DNA from: Glossina fuscipes
Lineage: Eukaryota > Arthropoda > Insecta > Diptera > Glossinidae
Length of the DNA: 64,000 nt
Assembly (NCBI RefSeq): GCF_014805625.2
Contig: NW_024003416.1
Span: 603,516 to 667,515, forward strand
Reading direction: 5' to 3'
Shown: positions 1-10,979 of the stretch, piece after piece
Position numbering within the stretch: position 1 is the first letter of the stretch
Layout: every line of letters starts with the position of its first letter
Made by a program: the position numbers and the translations under genes
The notes under the pieces: generated by a model
Databases searched by the model: none
Told to the model about the DNA's origin: nothing
Seen by the model: the letters and a program-made list of their open reading frames with translations, nothing else

Positions 1-44
1 ATCACGGAAGGTGAGCTCGAAATATGCGATTATAGCAGCAAATA

Positions 45-1150
45 TATATAACAGACAGTAGTTCCAAGGATACTTTTCAAGCACTTGCGGACATTATGCC
101 TTGCTTCATAGCTTATATAAGAGTCGACGAAAAAGTCAAAAGCTTATCTCAAACAATTTGGTAAAACTGATTACAGCTTTAATGGTAAGAAAAAACTCGA
201 ACTATGTAAAAGAGAATTTTTAATAAAATAAATCAAAATTGCCTTTTAGACATCAAATTCTTTGTTTTCATTTGGAATAAACTTAAAAATAGGTGCATTA
301 GCTATAGATTTATCTCCTCCCCGAAAGATAATATGTTGAATACTATTCTCCTTTAACTTTTTATACGGATTCTTGGATGGGAATACTTGACTAAGATATC
401 TACAGTACCTTTTCTTTTGGTGATCCCAAATAAAGGGCAATTTTCTCTCCATATTGTGTTGCTTTTGCTTTACATGCGACTATTTTATAGGCTGTGTTAA
501 TTGATTAGTCATCAATCTTTGTATAGCCTTGTCCTGATGTTTTCCAGGCGTCATTAAGAGTCTGAAGAGAGGTCTATTAAAAACATTTAAAAAAATTATG
601 AAATGTTTAGAATAACTATGAAAAATATTTCTTTTGCTTCTTATTTCTTACCATGTCTTTTGTTTTTCTTTTTTTCTGCCAATATTGATCACGTAGTTCT
701 TTTTCTAATGAGTAGTTGGAAAAAACTAACCAAAATTCAGTTTATAATTTATTTTTATAGATTGCAGGTCACGTTCGCATCAAAATAGCTGAAGTTATTA
801 GAAGAATAAAAATAAAACATATGTTTAATTGTTATTTATTTATTTAATGCTTTATTTTCATAAACTCTCCAAATTAATCTTAAGAATTTCATTATTGAAG
901 CTGTCGAGTTTAGGTTTATTAATATTCAACACTTGGTCGTCGCAGCTGTTATTAAAATAATGATCATAGCTTTGAATTTGATCAAAAATTGTTTTAGTTT
1001 GATATCTGGGGTCGTAATCCGGAGTCTCGCTTTGTAGAAATTAGTCCATTTGATTATTCGCCATGGAGATTGATTGAGAGATGGATGCCCAATTAAACCT
1101 CGACCTTTGAGAAACTTGAATAGATGAGATTGGAGAATATCTACTAGGTT
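45..1150 (-). repeat. Unclassified coding-derived repeat, copy 1
   Basis: This stretch aligns by eye with 28630-29600 in the same orientation, with many substitutions and small indels. The best evidence that it once coded on the minus strand is at 246-452: its peptide shares SKNPY, IFR, PIF-FI and NENK blocks, in order, with the minus strand of the second copy. Further up the minus strand (about 1015-855) another open frame begins PDYDPRYQTKTIF and runs to a stop near the end of that segment. I do not recognise the protein family. A DNA transposon or an LTR element is possible. No terminal repeats are visible because the window starts inside or close to the copy. Confidence 0.55.
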
Positions 1151-1369
1151 TGGTTCACAAAAAAATTTCCAGATCGTCTTCATTATTGTCAGAAAGTGCA
1201 TTAATTTCGGAAGTTTGTGAAGGAAAAAGATTACAAAGTCGAATATCATCTGAGAATCATAACTTTCAGTCATCATCATCCCGCAGTGGATTGATTCTCG
1301 TTTTCCCCTGATAATGATAATATTGATAATGATGATGAAGATAATATTATATTGTTGTCCTTGGCTCAA

Positions 1370-2120
1370 TTTCTAATTTTTTTATTTTCTATTTTAAGTA
1401 ATTAAACTCTTACTAACCTATTTGTTGATTTTAGTATTTTTATAAATAACTAAAGAGAAAACTCTGCTTATATAGGATAGAAATATTGGTGAACTTACCT
1501 TCAAGTATTATCTGTAAAATTCCATCTGTCTTTTATTTTTCTCTATAAATACTTTTAAGTGTGGTCATAAAGTAATAAGTGAAATACCATTTGACCTTTT
1601 TTATCGTGTATAATGCGCCATAATACAAGTCCTTTTTCCATTATCAGCGGGGTATTTATACGAATGGAAATAGTGATAATAAAAATAGAAACGAGGAAGA
1701 ATCATAAGATGTGTGAGTGTTCTGAAATGGTGAAATAGTCGCATCATCCAGAGTGCACTTTATTTGTTTCTTCGTGAAAATTTGTGTAGACATGTCTATG
1801 CACGATCGTGTTTCTTAGTTTTTTATCAGAATCATAAATAATGTATGTGCTTCAAACAATCCTTTTTGGTTTGTTCATTAAGAAGTGTATAATAAAGAAA
1901 AGATTTTCCCAAGCACATTTTTCGTGACCGTAATATGAGGGTATGCAATTGAAAAGATACGCATGTGATGATATTGTATCGTTCGTAATTTGGAACGAGT
2001 ACTCTGTTGTTTCGGGGAACATAGCGTTTGTATTTTTGTATTTTTTGTAAAGCAAAGGGTAGGTTAAAGAGGAAACGTAAAGCTTATTAGACATAGCTTG
2101 ACATGTGTAGTTAATCATGT
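1370..2120. other. AT-rich stretch, nothing recognised
   Basis: No frame with recognisable motifs on either strand and no repeat shared with the rest of the window. The only open frame of note (1852-2118 minus, 88 codons) has no domain signature. Confidence 0.5.
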
Positions 2121-2124
2121 GAGT

Positions 2125-2449
2125 ATTTTTTTTCTTTTTTTTTTGTGAGGTGGAAAACCATTAACAGGCGTCCATTAAGGCAGTGCGAGACTTTAACCCA
2201 CTAAAAACCACCTCTACTATGCCCTTCATTGTGGCATGACCGTTTAGGTAAACCTCCACCGGGAGGGTAGCCGTTTAGGCACTACTTAAGAGCCTACGTT
2301 GACGGTCTTCGTGTCATTATTTTCTCATAATGTTTGTGGCGCACACTCCTACCGCCTTCCATGTTTTCAGGTCGTGCAACCTGTTTGTTACAAGATTGTC
2401 GGGAAGAAGTAACACTCCAATTTCCGTCTGTAGTCTGGCAACTCTGTCG
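2125..2449 (-). mobile_element. 3' end of R1-like LINE (distal half, split by CR1 insertion)
   Basis: The minus strand encodes the C-terminal tail of an R1-type ORF2. The frame reads LPDNLVTNRLHDLKTWKAVG followed by CATNIMRK, after the zinc-knuckle part that lies at 7324-7553. It continues into a 3' UTR and ends in an A-rich tail, seen as the T-rich run around 2125-2145. Part of the 3' UTR (GTCAACGTAGGCTC and the AATGG-CGG region) recurs at 53295-53430 on the plus strand, which supports a real element terminus. The 8 bp CTCTGTCG at 2442-2449 recurs at 7324-7331 and looks like the target duplication of the intervening CR1. Confidence 0.75.
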
Positions 2450-2861
2450 AGCGGTATAGTCGTATATATTTTGTTTCGGCAATTAATATTTTAATTTTTT
2501 GTTGAATTTCGTGGCTATTCTGCCTTATAGTGTGTGAATTTATAATATACTTTGAGAAGAAAGTGAGTGAATTCAAAGTAAAAGAAATAATTTTTCCTTT
2601 ACGCTTTGATTCATTCGATTTTTGCAAACAAAAATTTTGAGCTCTGATATAAATCTCTCTTTTTTATTTTTTTTTGTTTTCTCTCCTTTTCTCTGTTATT
2701 TTTTTGCTGTTTGGAGTTTGTGTTGCTATTGATCTCTCGTTACAGTGTCAACCTAACAGAGAAGTTTTGCACAAATTGGTTGATAAATTTTTATGTTCAG
2801 GATTTTTTTAGTGATTTGTATGTCTGCTCTTCATAATCCACAACTGTCTTTTTGACAGGAC

Positions 2862-3914
2862 ATGGAGTGTTTAAACACACCTTGTCGGGCAAAAAGGGGC
2901 CCGGAATCTGATCGATTCGTTTCTTGTTGGCTCTGCGAACGGTTTGGTCACGCAAAGTGCGCCGGCATTCTCGGCTGTGCTGCTGACGCAGTCGGTGACC
3001 CGTCTAAAGGCTTAAGATGGTCATGTCCTGACTGTAGGCAGCGGGACATTGACTTTTATAAACTTTTCACGGAGACCCGTTATGGTTTCTCGGAAGTGAG
3101 TAGAAATCTCGGCTCCTTGTGGGAAAAGTTTGAGCTCATTAAGTCTAGGTTTGATGAGTGTCGTTTTATTGGACACTCATCCTCTACTCGTAGCGTAGCG
3201 TGTGGGACGTCACCTCTGGCTATCTCCAAATCTAATTCGTCTGTACAAGTTACCGCTCCCTCTAACTCTAAAATGAACAGTAATGTTTCCGATATTGCTG
3301 AGCCGGTTGGTAGCAAAACAGTTACAAACAAACCGGCAAGTCCATCGGTTTTAACCTACGCTGAAGTGGCAAGGGTATCTCCGCCCAGAGCCGCCACTCA
3401 CTCTAATCAAGCGCCATCGCCTAAAAGTAATGAAGAGAAAAATAAATCATCCTCTCCTCCTGGCTGTTCGCGTATGAATGCAGGTCACCAGACTTGGCAA
3501 GTCTCACAAGCTGCCGGTACAAGGGCAATAACACCATCTATATTTTCCCCAACTCGAAACTCTTCTACCGTGAACCCCCCTCCTGTTCCAAATAATGACA
3601 TTTGCTTGACGGCAGTTCCTCCCAGAAAAGCTATATTTGTGTCAAGACTGGCACCTGAAACATCGGTGGATAACATAAAAGGTTATCTAGCGACGAAAGT
3701 CCCGTCAGTCAACTTAAAGCGTGTTAGCATCTTCAAAATGGCTCCTTCTCAAGCTAGGGCAATCTCCTCTTTTAAAATATTAGTTCCGACTGAAAACAGT
3801 GATATGTTGTTAAACAAATCACTGTGGCCAGTAGGATCCTTAATTAAGGAATTTATCCCTCGAGATCGTCCCCGTAATACCAAAGCAATAGTCTTGTCGC
3901 CTTCAAAAAACTAA
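2862..3914 (+). CDS. CR1 ORF1 protein, PHD finger, intact
   Basis: A 350-residue uninterrupted frame. Residues 3-58 hold a complete C4HC3 PHD-type set: C3, C8, C22, C25, H30, C33, C55 and C58, with W53 two residues before the last cysteine pair, as in PHD folds. Residues about 100-245 are Ser/Pro-rich and probably disordered. Residues about 255-340, from KAIFVSRLAPETS onward, look like an RRM-like RNA-binding domain and are the best conserved part against the second copy at 37144-38160. CR1-clade ORF1 proteins with a PHD module are known; the role in RNP formation is inferred from the family. The start is the ATG that aligns with the second copy. ORF2 follows within about 30 bp. The frame is open although ORF2 downstream is badly broken. 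Confidence 0.85.
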   Translation: MECLNTPCRAKRGPESDRFVSCWLCERFGHAKCAGILGCAADAVGDPSKGLRWSCPDCRQRDIDFYKLFTETRYGFSEVSRNLGSLWEKFELIKSRFDECRFIGHSSSTRSVACGTSPLAISKSNSSVQVTAPSNSKMNSNVSDIAEPVGSKTVTNKPASPSVLTYAEVARVSPPRAATHSNQAPSPKSNEEKNKSSSPPGCSRMNAGHQTWQVSQAAGTRAITPSIFSPTRNSSTVNPPPVPNNDICLTAVPPRKAIFVSRLAPETSVDNIKGYLATKVPSVNLKRVSIFKMAPSQARAISSFKILVPTENSDMLLNKSLWPVGSLIKEFIPRDRPRNTKAIVLSPSKN

Positions 3915-3939
3915 ATGTTTCTTCAGGCCCATTATATCT

Positions 3940-5465
3940 CATTTATCAAAATGTTAGGGGCCTAAATTCGAAAATTCGTTCTACTTTTCTAAATTCAGTG
4001 AGCACGGAATTTTTCTGTTTGGCCCTCACTGAAACTTGGCTAAAACCCGATCTTCATTCGTCAGAACTTTTTCATAATTCTTTCCAAGTCCTTAGAAATG
4101 ATCGAGTGAATCGCATTGGTGGTGGTGTATTAATCGCCATATCTGCGTCAGTCCCGTCCAATTTAATTGAATTTCCCACTTGTCCTGACGTTGAATTTAT
4201 CGCTATTCGTGCGAATATGCCTGATAAACATCTATTTATAACCTGCTCCTTTATTCCCCCAAATTCTGATGTCTCCATATACAGGAAACACGCTTCCCTC
4301 ATTTGTGAAGTGGCCAAGCGGTCTAGACCCACTGATTTGGTCGTTGCATTGGGTGACTTCAATTTGCCTCAAGTCACTTGGTGTAGCACTGATAATTCTG
4401 GCTGTTTGGTTCTTACTTCAACGTCTGATAGGGCTGTTGTGTTCTTTAGTGAATTGTTTGATCATAATTTGGATCAATATAATCGTACCCCTAATTGTAA
4501 TGGTAGGCTGCTTAATCTCTACTTTACCAATTTTCCCGAGATTTACGTAAATCGTTTCCACCTTTTAGTTTACCTGAGGATCCTTATCATCCATCAATAT
4601 GCATTTCCTTTCATCATATTAATGATGGTTTGTTGAAATGCCTTAATGTGCCAAATCAAACTTTTTTAAATAATTATTATGATTTTCATAAAATCAATAT
4701 TATAATACTAAAACATCGTCTTTCAAATCTGACGCTTGATTTCTCAACCGGTAGTATTGAAAGCTTATTGCCATCGTTCTACAATACATTAAATCTAGCT
4801 ATTGCTGCATCTGTTCCGATCAAGCATTGTCGACCTCGAAGCAGATGTCCCCCGTGGTTTAATAAGACAATTAAATATCACAAGAATAGAAAAAACTCGC
4901 TATTCAAAAAATATTCGCAAAGTGGCTCTGCGCTCGACTATGTCGCTTACTCGGTGGCGAGGCATNNNNNNNNNNNNNNNNNNNNNNNNNNNNNNNNNNN
5001 NNNNNNNNNNNNNNNNNNNNNNNNNNNNNNNNNNNNNNNNNNNNNNNNNNNNNNNNNNNNNNNNNAAGCATTGTCGACCTCGAAGCAGATGTCCCCCGTG
5101 GTTTAATAAGACAATTAAATATCACAAGAATAGAAAAAACTCGCTATTCAAAAAATATTCGAAAAGTGGCTCTGCGCTCGACTATATCGCTTACTCGGTG
5201 GCGAGGCATAGATTTAATTGCCTCAACCATCATTATTACTGCAGATACCTTCAGTTCATTAAATCCTCTCTGTTTGCTAGTCCTAAATTCTTTTTAAATT
5301 TGTTAACTCTAAAAGAAAAATTTCCACATATCCCTCTCATGTTTCTTTTAATGGCTCTGGTTCCTCGGATGATTTTGAAATCTCAAATCTATTTGCTGAG
5401 TATTTCCGACGAAACTTTTCGATTGCTAATTTCGATTTATCAGCAAACTACCCACATCCTATAAC
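3940..5465 (+). pseudogene. CR1 ORF2 N-terminal half: APE-type endonuclease and linker, frameshifted
   Basis: Translation starting QNVRGLNSK opens the endonuclease domain of ORF2. LALTETWLKPD (conserved E) and ALGDFNLPQVTW (catalytic D and N) are APE-like endonuclease motifs, in the 3998-4636 frame. A frameshift near 4555 moves coding to the next frame (SLPEDPYHPSICISFHHIND). The linker reads CPPWFNKTIKYHKNRKNS and is cut by the N gap at 4966-5065. Coding resumes after the gap with the same linker again, then shifts frame near 5310. A CR1 ORF2 would nick the target DNA and prime reverse transcription; this copy cannot as written. It joins the RT half at 5521. Confidence 0.8.
4966..5065. other. 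Assembly gap (100 N) flanked by a 144-bp direct duplication
   Basis: Exactly 100 Ns. The 144 bases before it (4822-4965) recur after it (5066-5209) with two differences seen (C/A near 4919, G/A near 4941). This is what overlapping contig ends or two haplotypes joined by a default-size gap look like. The linker of CR1 ORF2 therefore appears twice. See findings. Confidence 0.85.
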
Positions 5466-5520
5466 TAACTCGGTTTCAATACCTAAATTAAGTACTTCGG
5501 AAGATGATATTTTTAAAGGG

Positions 5521-6838
5521 TTGAGTTCTCTAAAATACAGTTGTTCGCCTGGACCTGATGGAATTCCATCATGTGTACTTAAATCTTGCGCTGTCGAGTT
5601 ATGTGATGTGATCTCAAAGATTTTTAACATGTCCTTGTATTTAGGTGTTTTCCCTTCATGTTGGAAAAGTAGTTTCCTTATTCCTATCCACAAGAGTGGA
5701 AGTAGACAATTTGTTGAGAACTACAGAGGCATAGCCAAGTTGAGTGTCTTGCCCAAGCCATTAATTCGTATATTTCTCCGCACCAGCACGGCTTTCGTAA
5801 AGGGCGATCTACATTCACCAACTTGTTAGAGTTTACCTGTCATGTTTTCAAGGCTTTTTCTAGCGGCTCTCGCACAGATGTTATTTACACTGATTTAAGC
5901 AAAGCATTTGATGTGGTTAACCATACACTACTTATCTTTAAACTCCAAGCCTCTGGTTTCCCACCCTACTTAGTGAAATGGATAAGCTCTTATCTGCGCA
6001 ATAGATCCTTCAGGGTTTTGTTTAACTCCATCACCTCGGGTGAATTCCCCGTTACGTCTGGCGTACCTCAAGGAAGTCACTTAGGTCCTATTTTATTTAG
6101 TTTATACATTAACGATCTCCCATCGGTGGTTAATTCCAGCCAGATCTTAACGTATGCTGATGATGTGAAACTGTTTTCTTCCTTCTCTGTTGAATCGCAA
6201 TCACATCAGCTTCAAGGTGACTTGGATAATTTTGTTGCATGGTGCTCTTTGAATCTTCTGAAACCAAATCTGAGCAAATGTAAGAAGCTTTCTTTCTCAA
6301 GAAGAAAGTCATTCATTACTCAGTATTTCATAGATTCGCATAAGTTGGAGGGCGTCGATTTGATCAAAGATTTAGGCGTTCTATTGATCATAGGTTACGT
6401 TTTAACTTGCATATTGAGCTCTCGATAAGCAAAGCTAGGTCCGCGCTTGGTTTTATAAAAAGGTCCAAAGAGCTTGATGATTCCTACATTACGAAAAGGC
6501 TGTACATGTGTTTGGTTAGACACATACTCGAGTATGGCTCAGTTGTGTGGTCTCCTTCATATAGGTGCTACGTAGATTCAATTGAATCTGTTCAAAAGCA
6601 ATTCTTGCTGTTTGCCCATAGAAATTTGGGTTGGGATCCGATTGCCTCTCTTCCTCCGTATGAAAATAGGTTGCTTCTGCTGTCCCTACCGTCTCTTGAG
6701 AAACGTAGATTTGTTCTTGGCGTTTCTTTTCTAATTAAAGTAATAAATGGTGCCATTGACTCGCCTTCATTACTTGGTGAAATAAGCTTTAATGTCCCCA
6801 ACCGCTTCTCCAGGCACTTTATCTTGCTTAAAGCTTAA
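5521..6838 (+). pseudogene. CR1 ORF2 C-terminal half: reverse transcriptase, frameshifted
   Basis: The RT domain is spread over three frames. Piece 1 (5521 to about 5750) reads CSPGPDGIPSCVL and WKSSFLIPIHKSG, the fingers region. Piece 2 (about 5765-6428) has GFRKGRSTFTN, YTDLSKAFDVVNH (first catalytic Asp), TSGVPQGSHLGPILF and LTYADDVKLF (the YADD catalytic pair). Piece 3 (6407-6838) is the thumb/C-terminal part with LEYGSVVWSP and IESVQKQFLLFAHRNLGWDP. All catalytic residues are present, but at least two frameshifts (about 5750 and 6400) break the protein. The matching C-terminal peptide recurs at 22410-22560 and, degraded, at 56640-56950. Confidence 0.85.
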
Positions 6839-6994
6839 TCAGTGTAAATTTAATTATGAGCTGTTCAATCTGCTCAGAGTCGTTTGCAAGAACCTAAATG
6901 ACGTCTACCACTTATTCTCGTTATCGGACTCTTTAAAGTCCATTAAAGCAACATTGCTTAATACGCGCGATTTACCTATGTCGTATTTAAACTA

Positions 6995-7323
6995 GCTTTT
7001 ATCCTTAAAAAGTCGTTACGTTTCGAAAGTGAATTATTGTCAATTTATTATCGGTTGCCAGGCTTATGCATGTTTGCGATGGCTTAGGGGTTCATTTGCA
7101 ATTTGGTCCTGTACCGGTTGTAAGTGTGCTTCTATGGTAATAGTGTACATGCTTTTTTTTTTTTCTTTTTTTTTCTTCTTATTTGTTTTATTATGCTTAT
7201 ACTCAATTTTATTGTTAATTAATATAAGTTTTGCATTAAGAGCCAATTGAACTCGACTGTTATTTGTTTAGTTGAGTTTCTAGTATAAGTGGAATAAATA
7301 AATAAAATAAATAAATAAATAGT
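6995..7323 (+). other. CR1 3' UTR and terminal short repeats
   Basis: After ORF2 come a T-rich block (7150-7182), the segment CAATTGAACTCGACTG, then GTATAAGTGGAATAAATAAA and short A/T repeats up to about 7320. The block from GTGTACATGC (7143-7152) to the end recurs almost intact at 38491-38650, which defines the 3' UTR. The frame at 7029-7250 lies in this UTR and is not a gene. Confidence 0.8.
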
Positions 7324-9660
7324 CTCTGTCGTTCATTATGGTATTTCGGACACACAAAGAAAAGATGTTCAGCGTCCTCGACGCAAACACAAATGGTACA
7401 AAATGGGTTCTGCTCTAATTTAAACCTATTCAAATATGATCTAAAGCGAACATGGCCGCTAATTAGCTGTGTCAAATAGAAGTCTACTTCAGCATGTTGC
7501 CTATTTACCCATGGGCCGCAAATCTGGTACGAGCCGGTGCGTCCGTCTAACATTACCCGTTCTGCTCCAGCGCTCCTTTCAAGCCTCTACCGGACGTTGT
7601 TTTACTGGCTGCTTAGCCACTTTAGCCGACATTTAGTGAAATTCAGTCCTGTTCATACTTTCTTTAGCTCGCAAGTCGATTGGTATCATTCCCTCGATAT
7701 CCAAGGCCGCATCTTTCGACAACGTCCGATATGCGGCGCACACACTTAGAGCGCATAGCCTGTATGCTGATTGGATGTCCCTCGTGTATGACGGTATACC
7801 GAAGGCCATTTTCCACACGGAAGAGCCATACATTGTTGTCGCAGTTATCACTTCTGCGATCAGCTCTCTACGGTCTTGGCTAGGACCCCGCAAGCTTGGT
7901 AGTAAGCACGCCAGCCACTTTGCTACCTTCGCTGCCTTTTCGCCTGGGTATTGGAGATGCCGTTTAAATGAAAGTCGGCAGTCGATCATCACTTTTAGGT
8001 ATTTTATGGCTTCTTGTGGCTATATACAAGAGATTAATACCGCTTCTGTTTTTTCTTCCGCCAGATTTAAGTCCACTGACCGCAGCCATGTCGACGGTTT
8101 TATTCGCTGTAGTGGTAATTCCAAAGTTTTTGCCACGATTGTTATCGCTATATCGTCAGCAAAACCCACGAGGGATGCTCCCTCTGGGAGAGGTAGTCTC
8201 AGGATATCGTCGTACTTTACGTTCCACAATGTAATGCCTAGTTGTCTCCGAAGTTTTCTGCCAGTAAAATAACTAGCCACTATATTTATAAGATACGGTG
8301 GGACTCTTCCTTCTTTTAGAAGCTATGACACAATACTAGTTTGCTGAGTTGAATGCATTTTTAATATTTAATGCTATTACGAAGCAATACATTTTGTTCC
8401 CTTTCGTCCAGCGTGTTCCTTTTATTGCTTCTGCTGCAATATTCGTAACCACCTTTCTTCCATCCATTGGGCTTTTCTTTTTCTTGAAGCCAAATTGGAA
8501 GTCCTACAGCCCTTTAGTGCTCTCCAGTGATTCTTTTAGACGATTTCGAATAATCTTTTCATACACCTTGCCTATTGTACCCAAAAAACAAATAGCGCGG
8601 TATTCATTTGCTTCATGCGACGGCCTATTCGGCCTTGGGAGCAGCACCAGCGATTTTTGTTTACACTTATCTGGGAAAATTTGTTCTTTCAAACAAGCGT
8701 TGAATTTACTTACAAACATAGCAGGTCTTGTTAACATAGCTTGTTTAATAGCGCTGTTTGGTATGCTATCAGGACCTTCCTTGCCTTTTATTTCTTTGCA
8801 ATGGCAACAACCTCCTCAGACCCTGTGAAGTTAATATAATCCCTCACCTCAATCAGTGGCACATATACAAACATGGCTTTCTGGGGAAACAGGGTGGCAG
8901 TTATTTCTTCCATAAATTCTGCATCGCTTTGTATAACCTCCGCAACGGAAGCCTAAGGCGAGTTTCTAGGTTCTGCATTTTCCAATATATGCTCGAAGAG
9001 TCTTCTTTGTCTAGAGATTCTGGTTTCCAATTGGGACCCCTAAGAGGACGTCTTACCCTGTTCGCCCGCTGGCTCTGCTGTAGTTCCCAGATTATTGCTA
9101 CGTGGACACTGTGGGTATATATGTTGCTAATATTCCATTCTATACGCAAGGCCAATGTACTGCTGGCCACGGTAATATCGGTCGCGGAGCCTCGACCGTC
9201 TCCGTTGAACATATTTTCATCACCTGCGTTTAGAATTGTCATATCCAGTGATGCAGTGATGCAGTTGCTACCAAAATCAGTCGCCAGGGCATTAAAATCA
9301 CCTGCGAAAATTGCCGGTATTTTTCCCCTTGCGTCGGTTTATAGCTTATCTATTCACTTTTCGAAGTCCGCTTAGTTTGTACTAGGCGGGCAAAGGTAGA
9401 CCTATCTATATTTAACACAAACGTAGCCCTCTCCTCTTGAGATAAATCACATGATTGGCAGATGTAAGCTGCATTGCCAAAAGACTGCAGTGCCAGTCTT
9501 GTCCTTTGCCCACCTTTCTTCGGAGCCTACCTTATATGATTCACTCAGAACTCTTATGTCAATCGAAAGTTCTCTGACGTTCTGTTCAGGTACCTCTTGT
9601 GAATTATGATTATTTGCACGCACTTCATAGCTGTCAATTATTGTTAGCGCCTCGAGCAAT
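7324..9660 (-). pseudogene. R1-like ORF2: endonuclease, RT and C-terminal zinc knuckle, broken
   Basis: Read on the minus strand from 9660. VRELSIDIRVLSESYKV opens the endonuclease (9659-9447). ILNAGDENMFNGDGRGSATD (9240-9180) and IYTHSVHVAIIW carry the endonuclease C-terminus with the conserved His. RT follows at 8737-8504 (EYRAICFLGTIGKVYEKIIR), then LVGFADDIAIT (about 8170), the catalytic Asp pair. The thumb reads LSFKRHLQYPGEKAAKVAKW at 7992-7900. The C-terminal gag-like knuckle is at 7553-7324: CTICVCVEDAEHLFFVCPKY. Frame changes and stops separate these blocks. The reading continues at 2449 after removal of the inserted CR1, with a one-base offset that shows further decay. Confidence 0.75.
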
Positions 9661-9664
9661 TTTT

Positions 9665-10496
9665 GTCGGCCAATGGATGGTCATGAGGCTTGCCTTGTTT
9701 TTTACAAATCCCGCAACACGGGCTCTTGCTCCGTGACCTTCTTGGATGCATTTTAGACAGCACTTGTTTCTGTCTTTTTTTCCTTTGCAGTTTCTAGCGA
9801 TGTGGCCTTCCTCGAAGCATCTACAGCATTTCAGTACTGTGGATTTTTCTCTGATCCTGCTTACTAGCCAACCAACTTTGATTTTCCCGGCTTCAAGTAA
9901 CTCTTTAGCACTTTTTGATGGGACCGATAGAGTTGCTGTTTGTTTGCCGCCACGTGCCTTCTAGATTGACATGACTGCTTCCTTCTTGATATTCAAGCTA
10001 CTGAATCTTGGATTTTTGGCTGCTATTAAGTCGTTCGCGGAGGTCACTTCTACTAGTTCCTTAAACTCGATCTTTATTTGCTTAGTCATTAGCTTGACAC
10101 AAGCCACCAATTGCTGATAAGCAGTGGCTTCTTCTTTAGCACTTTGCTTAAATTCCAGCAGCATTTCTCCTTTCAGTGTTTCCTGTATTTCGGTCACATT
10201 TTCGCCGACTTTTTGCAACTCCGCATCATTTTTTACTCTTTTCGGCATATCGCTATAAGTCGTAGTGCCCGTTTGCTTGATTACAATCGTATCCGGCTTA
10301 TTCACCAATTTGATTAGCTTGACGTTTCCATTTTTTGTTTGGACCACGGTCCACTCTTCATTGGTGTGTTTTGGTTCTTTGGAGCCTTCTTATTGGAATT
10401 TATTACTTCGCCCGTCCGCTTACTTCTTTTCGCTCCGATCCCTCTTCTCTGCGCCTTTTCGTAGCCTGCTTCCCTTTTCCGTCTGAGTGATGCCAT
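9665..10496 (-). pseudogene. R1-like ORF1 (gag-like, CCHC zinc knuckles), broken
   Basis: Translation from 10496 starts MASLRRKREAGYEKAQRR, a basic N-terminus. The next open block is 10347-9961 (128 codons, charged and helix-rich). After one stop, the minus strand of 9960-9690 reads KVGWLVSRIREKS, then KCCRCFEEGHIARNCKGK and CCLKCIQEGHGARAR. These are one complete CCHC knuckle and one that has lost its last Cys. The phrase before the first knuckle is typical of R1/I-type ORF1 proteins, which bind the element's RNA. At least one stop and one shift break the frame. Confidence 0.7.
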
Positions 10497-10942
10497 CTCT
10501 AACCGATTTTTTTGGAAGCACTTTCACTCTTTTTTATAAACCACAACCAGCATATCCACCAAATCCCTCATCGGTTGATGAATGGTACGCTTGGCAGGAG
10601 CGGAAAGAATTGGGACCATCGATGAGTTTTCCTATGTTTTCTCCTAGCCCGACAAATGAATGAGGAATGACTTCTTTCCTGCGGATGATTCCCGCCCAGT
10701 GGCTCAGGAGTGGGTTGGATACGAGTACTCCTTTTGAAAGGATCGGCTATCACTACCGGACTTTCATGCATGGCCGCTTGTGCGACTTAAGGTGTCCCTT
10801 ATTCCCGGCTTTGGCCGGCATTATTTCCGCGTTAAAGTTTGACTGTGTAAAACCTGTACATAGTTATGTTTTGTATATTGGGTTATTTTTATATTTCTGC
10901 TTGTGTATGTATGTATGTATATTTATGTGAATTTCTCCTATG

Positions 10943-10979
<37 letters not shown>

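Larger units (their letters stand above)
2450..7323 (+). mobile_element. CR1-clade non-LTR retrotransposon, near full length (copy 1)
   Basis: A two-ORF LINE: 5' UTR about 2450-2861, ORF1 with a PHD-type finger at 2862-3914, a broken ORF2 (endonuclease and reverse transcriptase) from about 3940 to 6838, then a 3' UTR ending in short AAATA/AAAT repeats at about 7292-7320. It is flanked by CTCTGTCG at 2442-2449 and 7324-7331, a probable target-site duplication. It sits in the opposite orientation inside an R1-like element. The PHD-bearing ORF1, the RT motifs SKAFD and SGVPQGSHLGP, and the microsatellite-like 3' end are typical of the CR1 clade. ORF2 has several frameshifts, so the copy is not autonomous. 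The assembled length includes a 100-base N gap and a 144-bp duplicated flank that is probably artificial. Confidence 0.85.
7324..10870 (-). mobile_element. R1-clade-like non-LTR retrotransposon (proximal part, minus strand)
   Basis: Minus-strand LINE with ORF1 (about 10496-9665), ORF2 (about 9640 downward), endonuclease, RT and C-terminal zinc knuckle. It is interrupted at 7324 by the CR1 element and continues at 2449-2125. Its 5' boundary is uncertain: a (GT)n microsatellite at about 10943-10975 and T-rich DNA lie just outside. ORF2 has many stops and shifts. The order ORF1 with CCHC knuckles, APE endonuclease, RT with GFADDIA, and a terminal Cys-His knuckle is that of the R1/I group. I place it near R1, but a LOA-type origin cannot be excluded without a tree. 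Confidence 0.75.

Noticed and set aside
7029..7250. 73-codon plus-strand frame and its minus-strand partner (7064-7246)
   Set aside because: Lies entirely in the CR1 3' UTR across a poly-T block; the same DNA is non-coding in copy 2.
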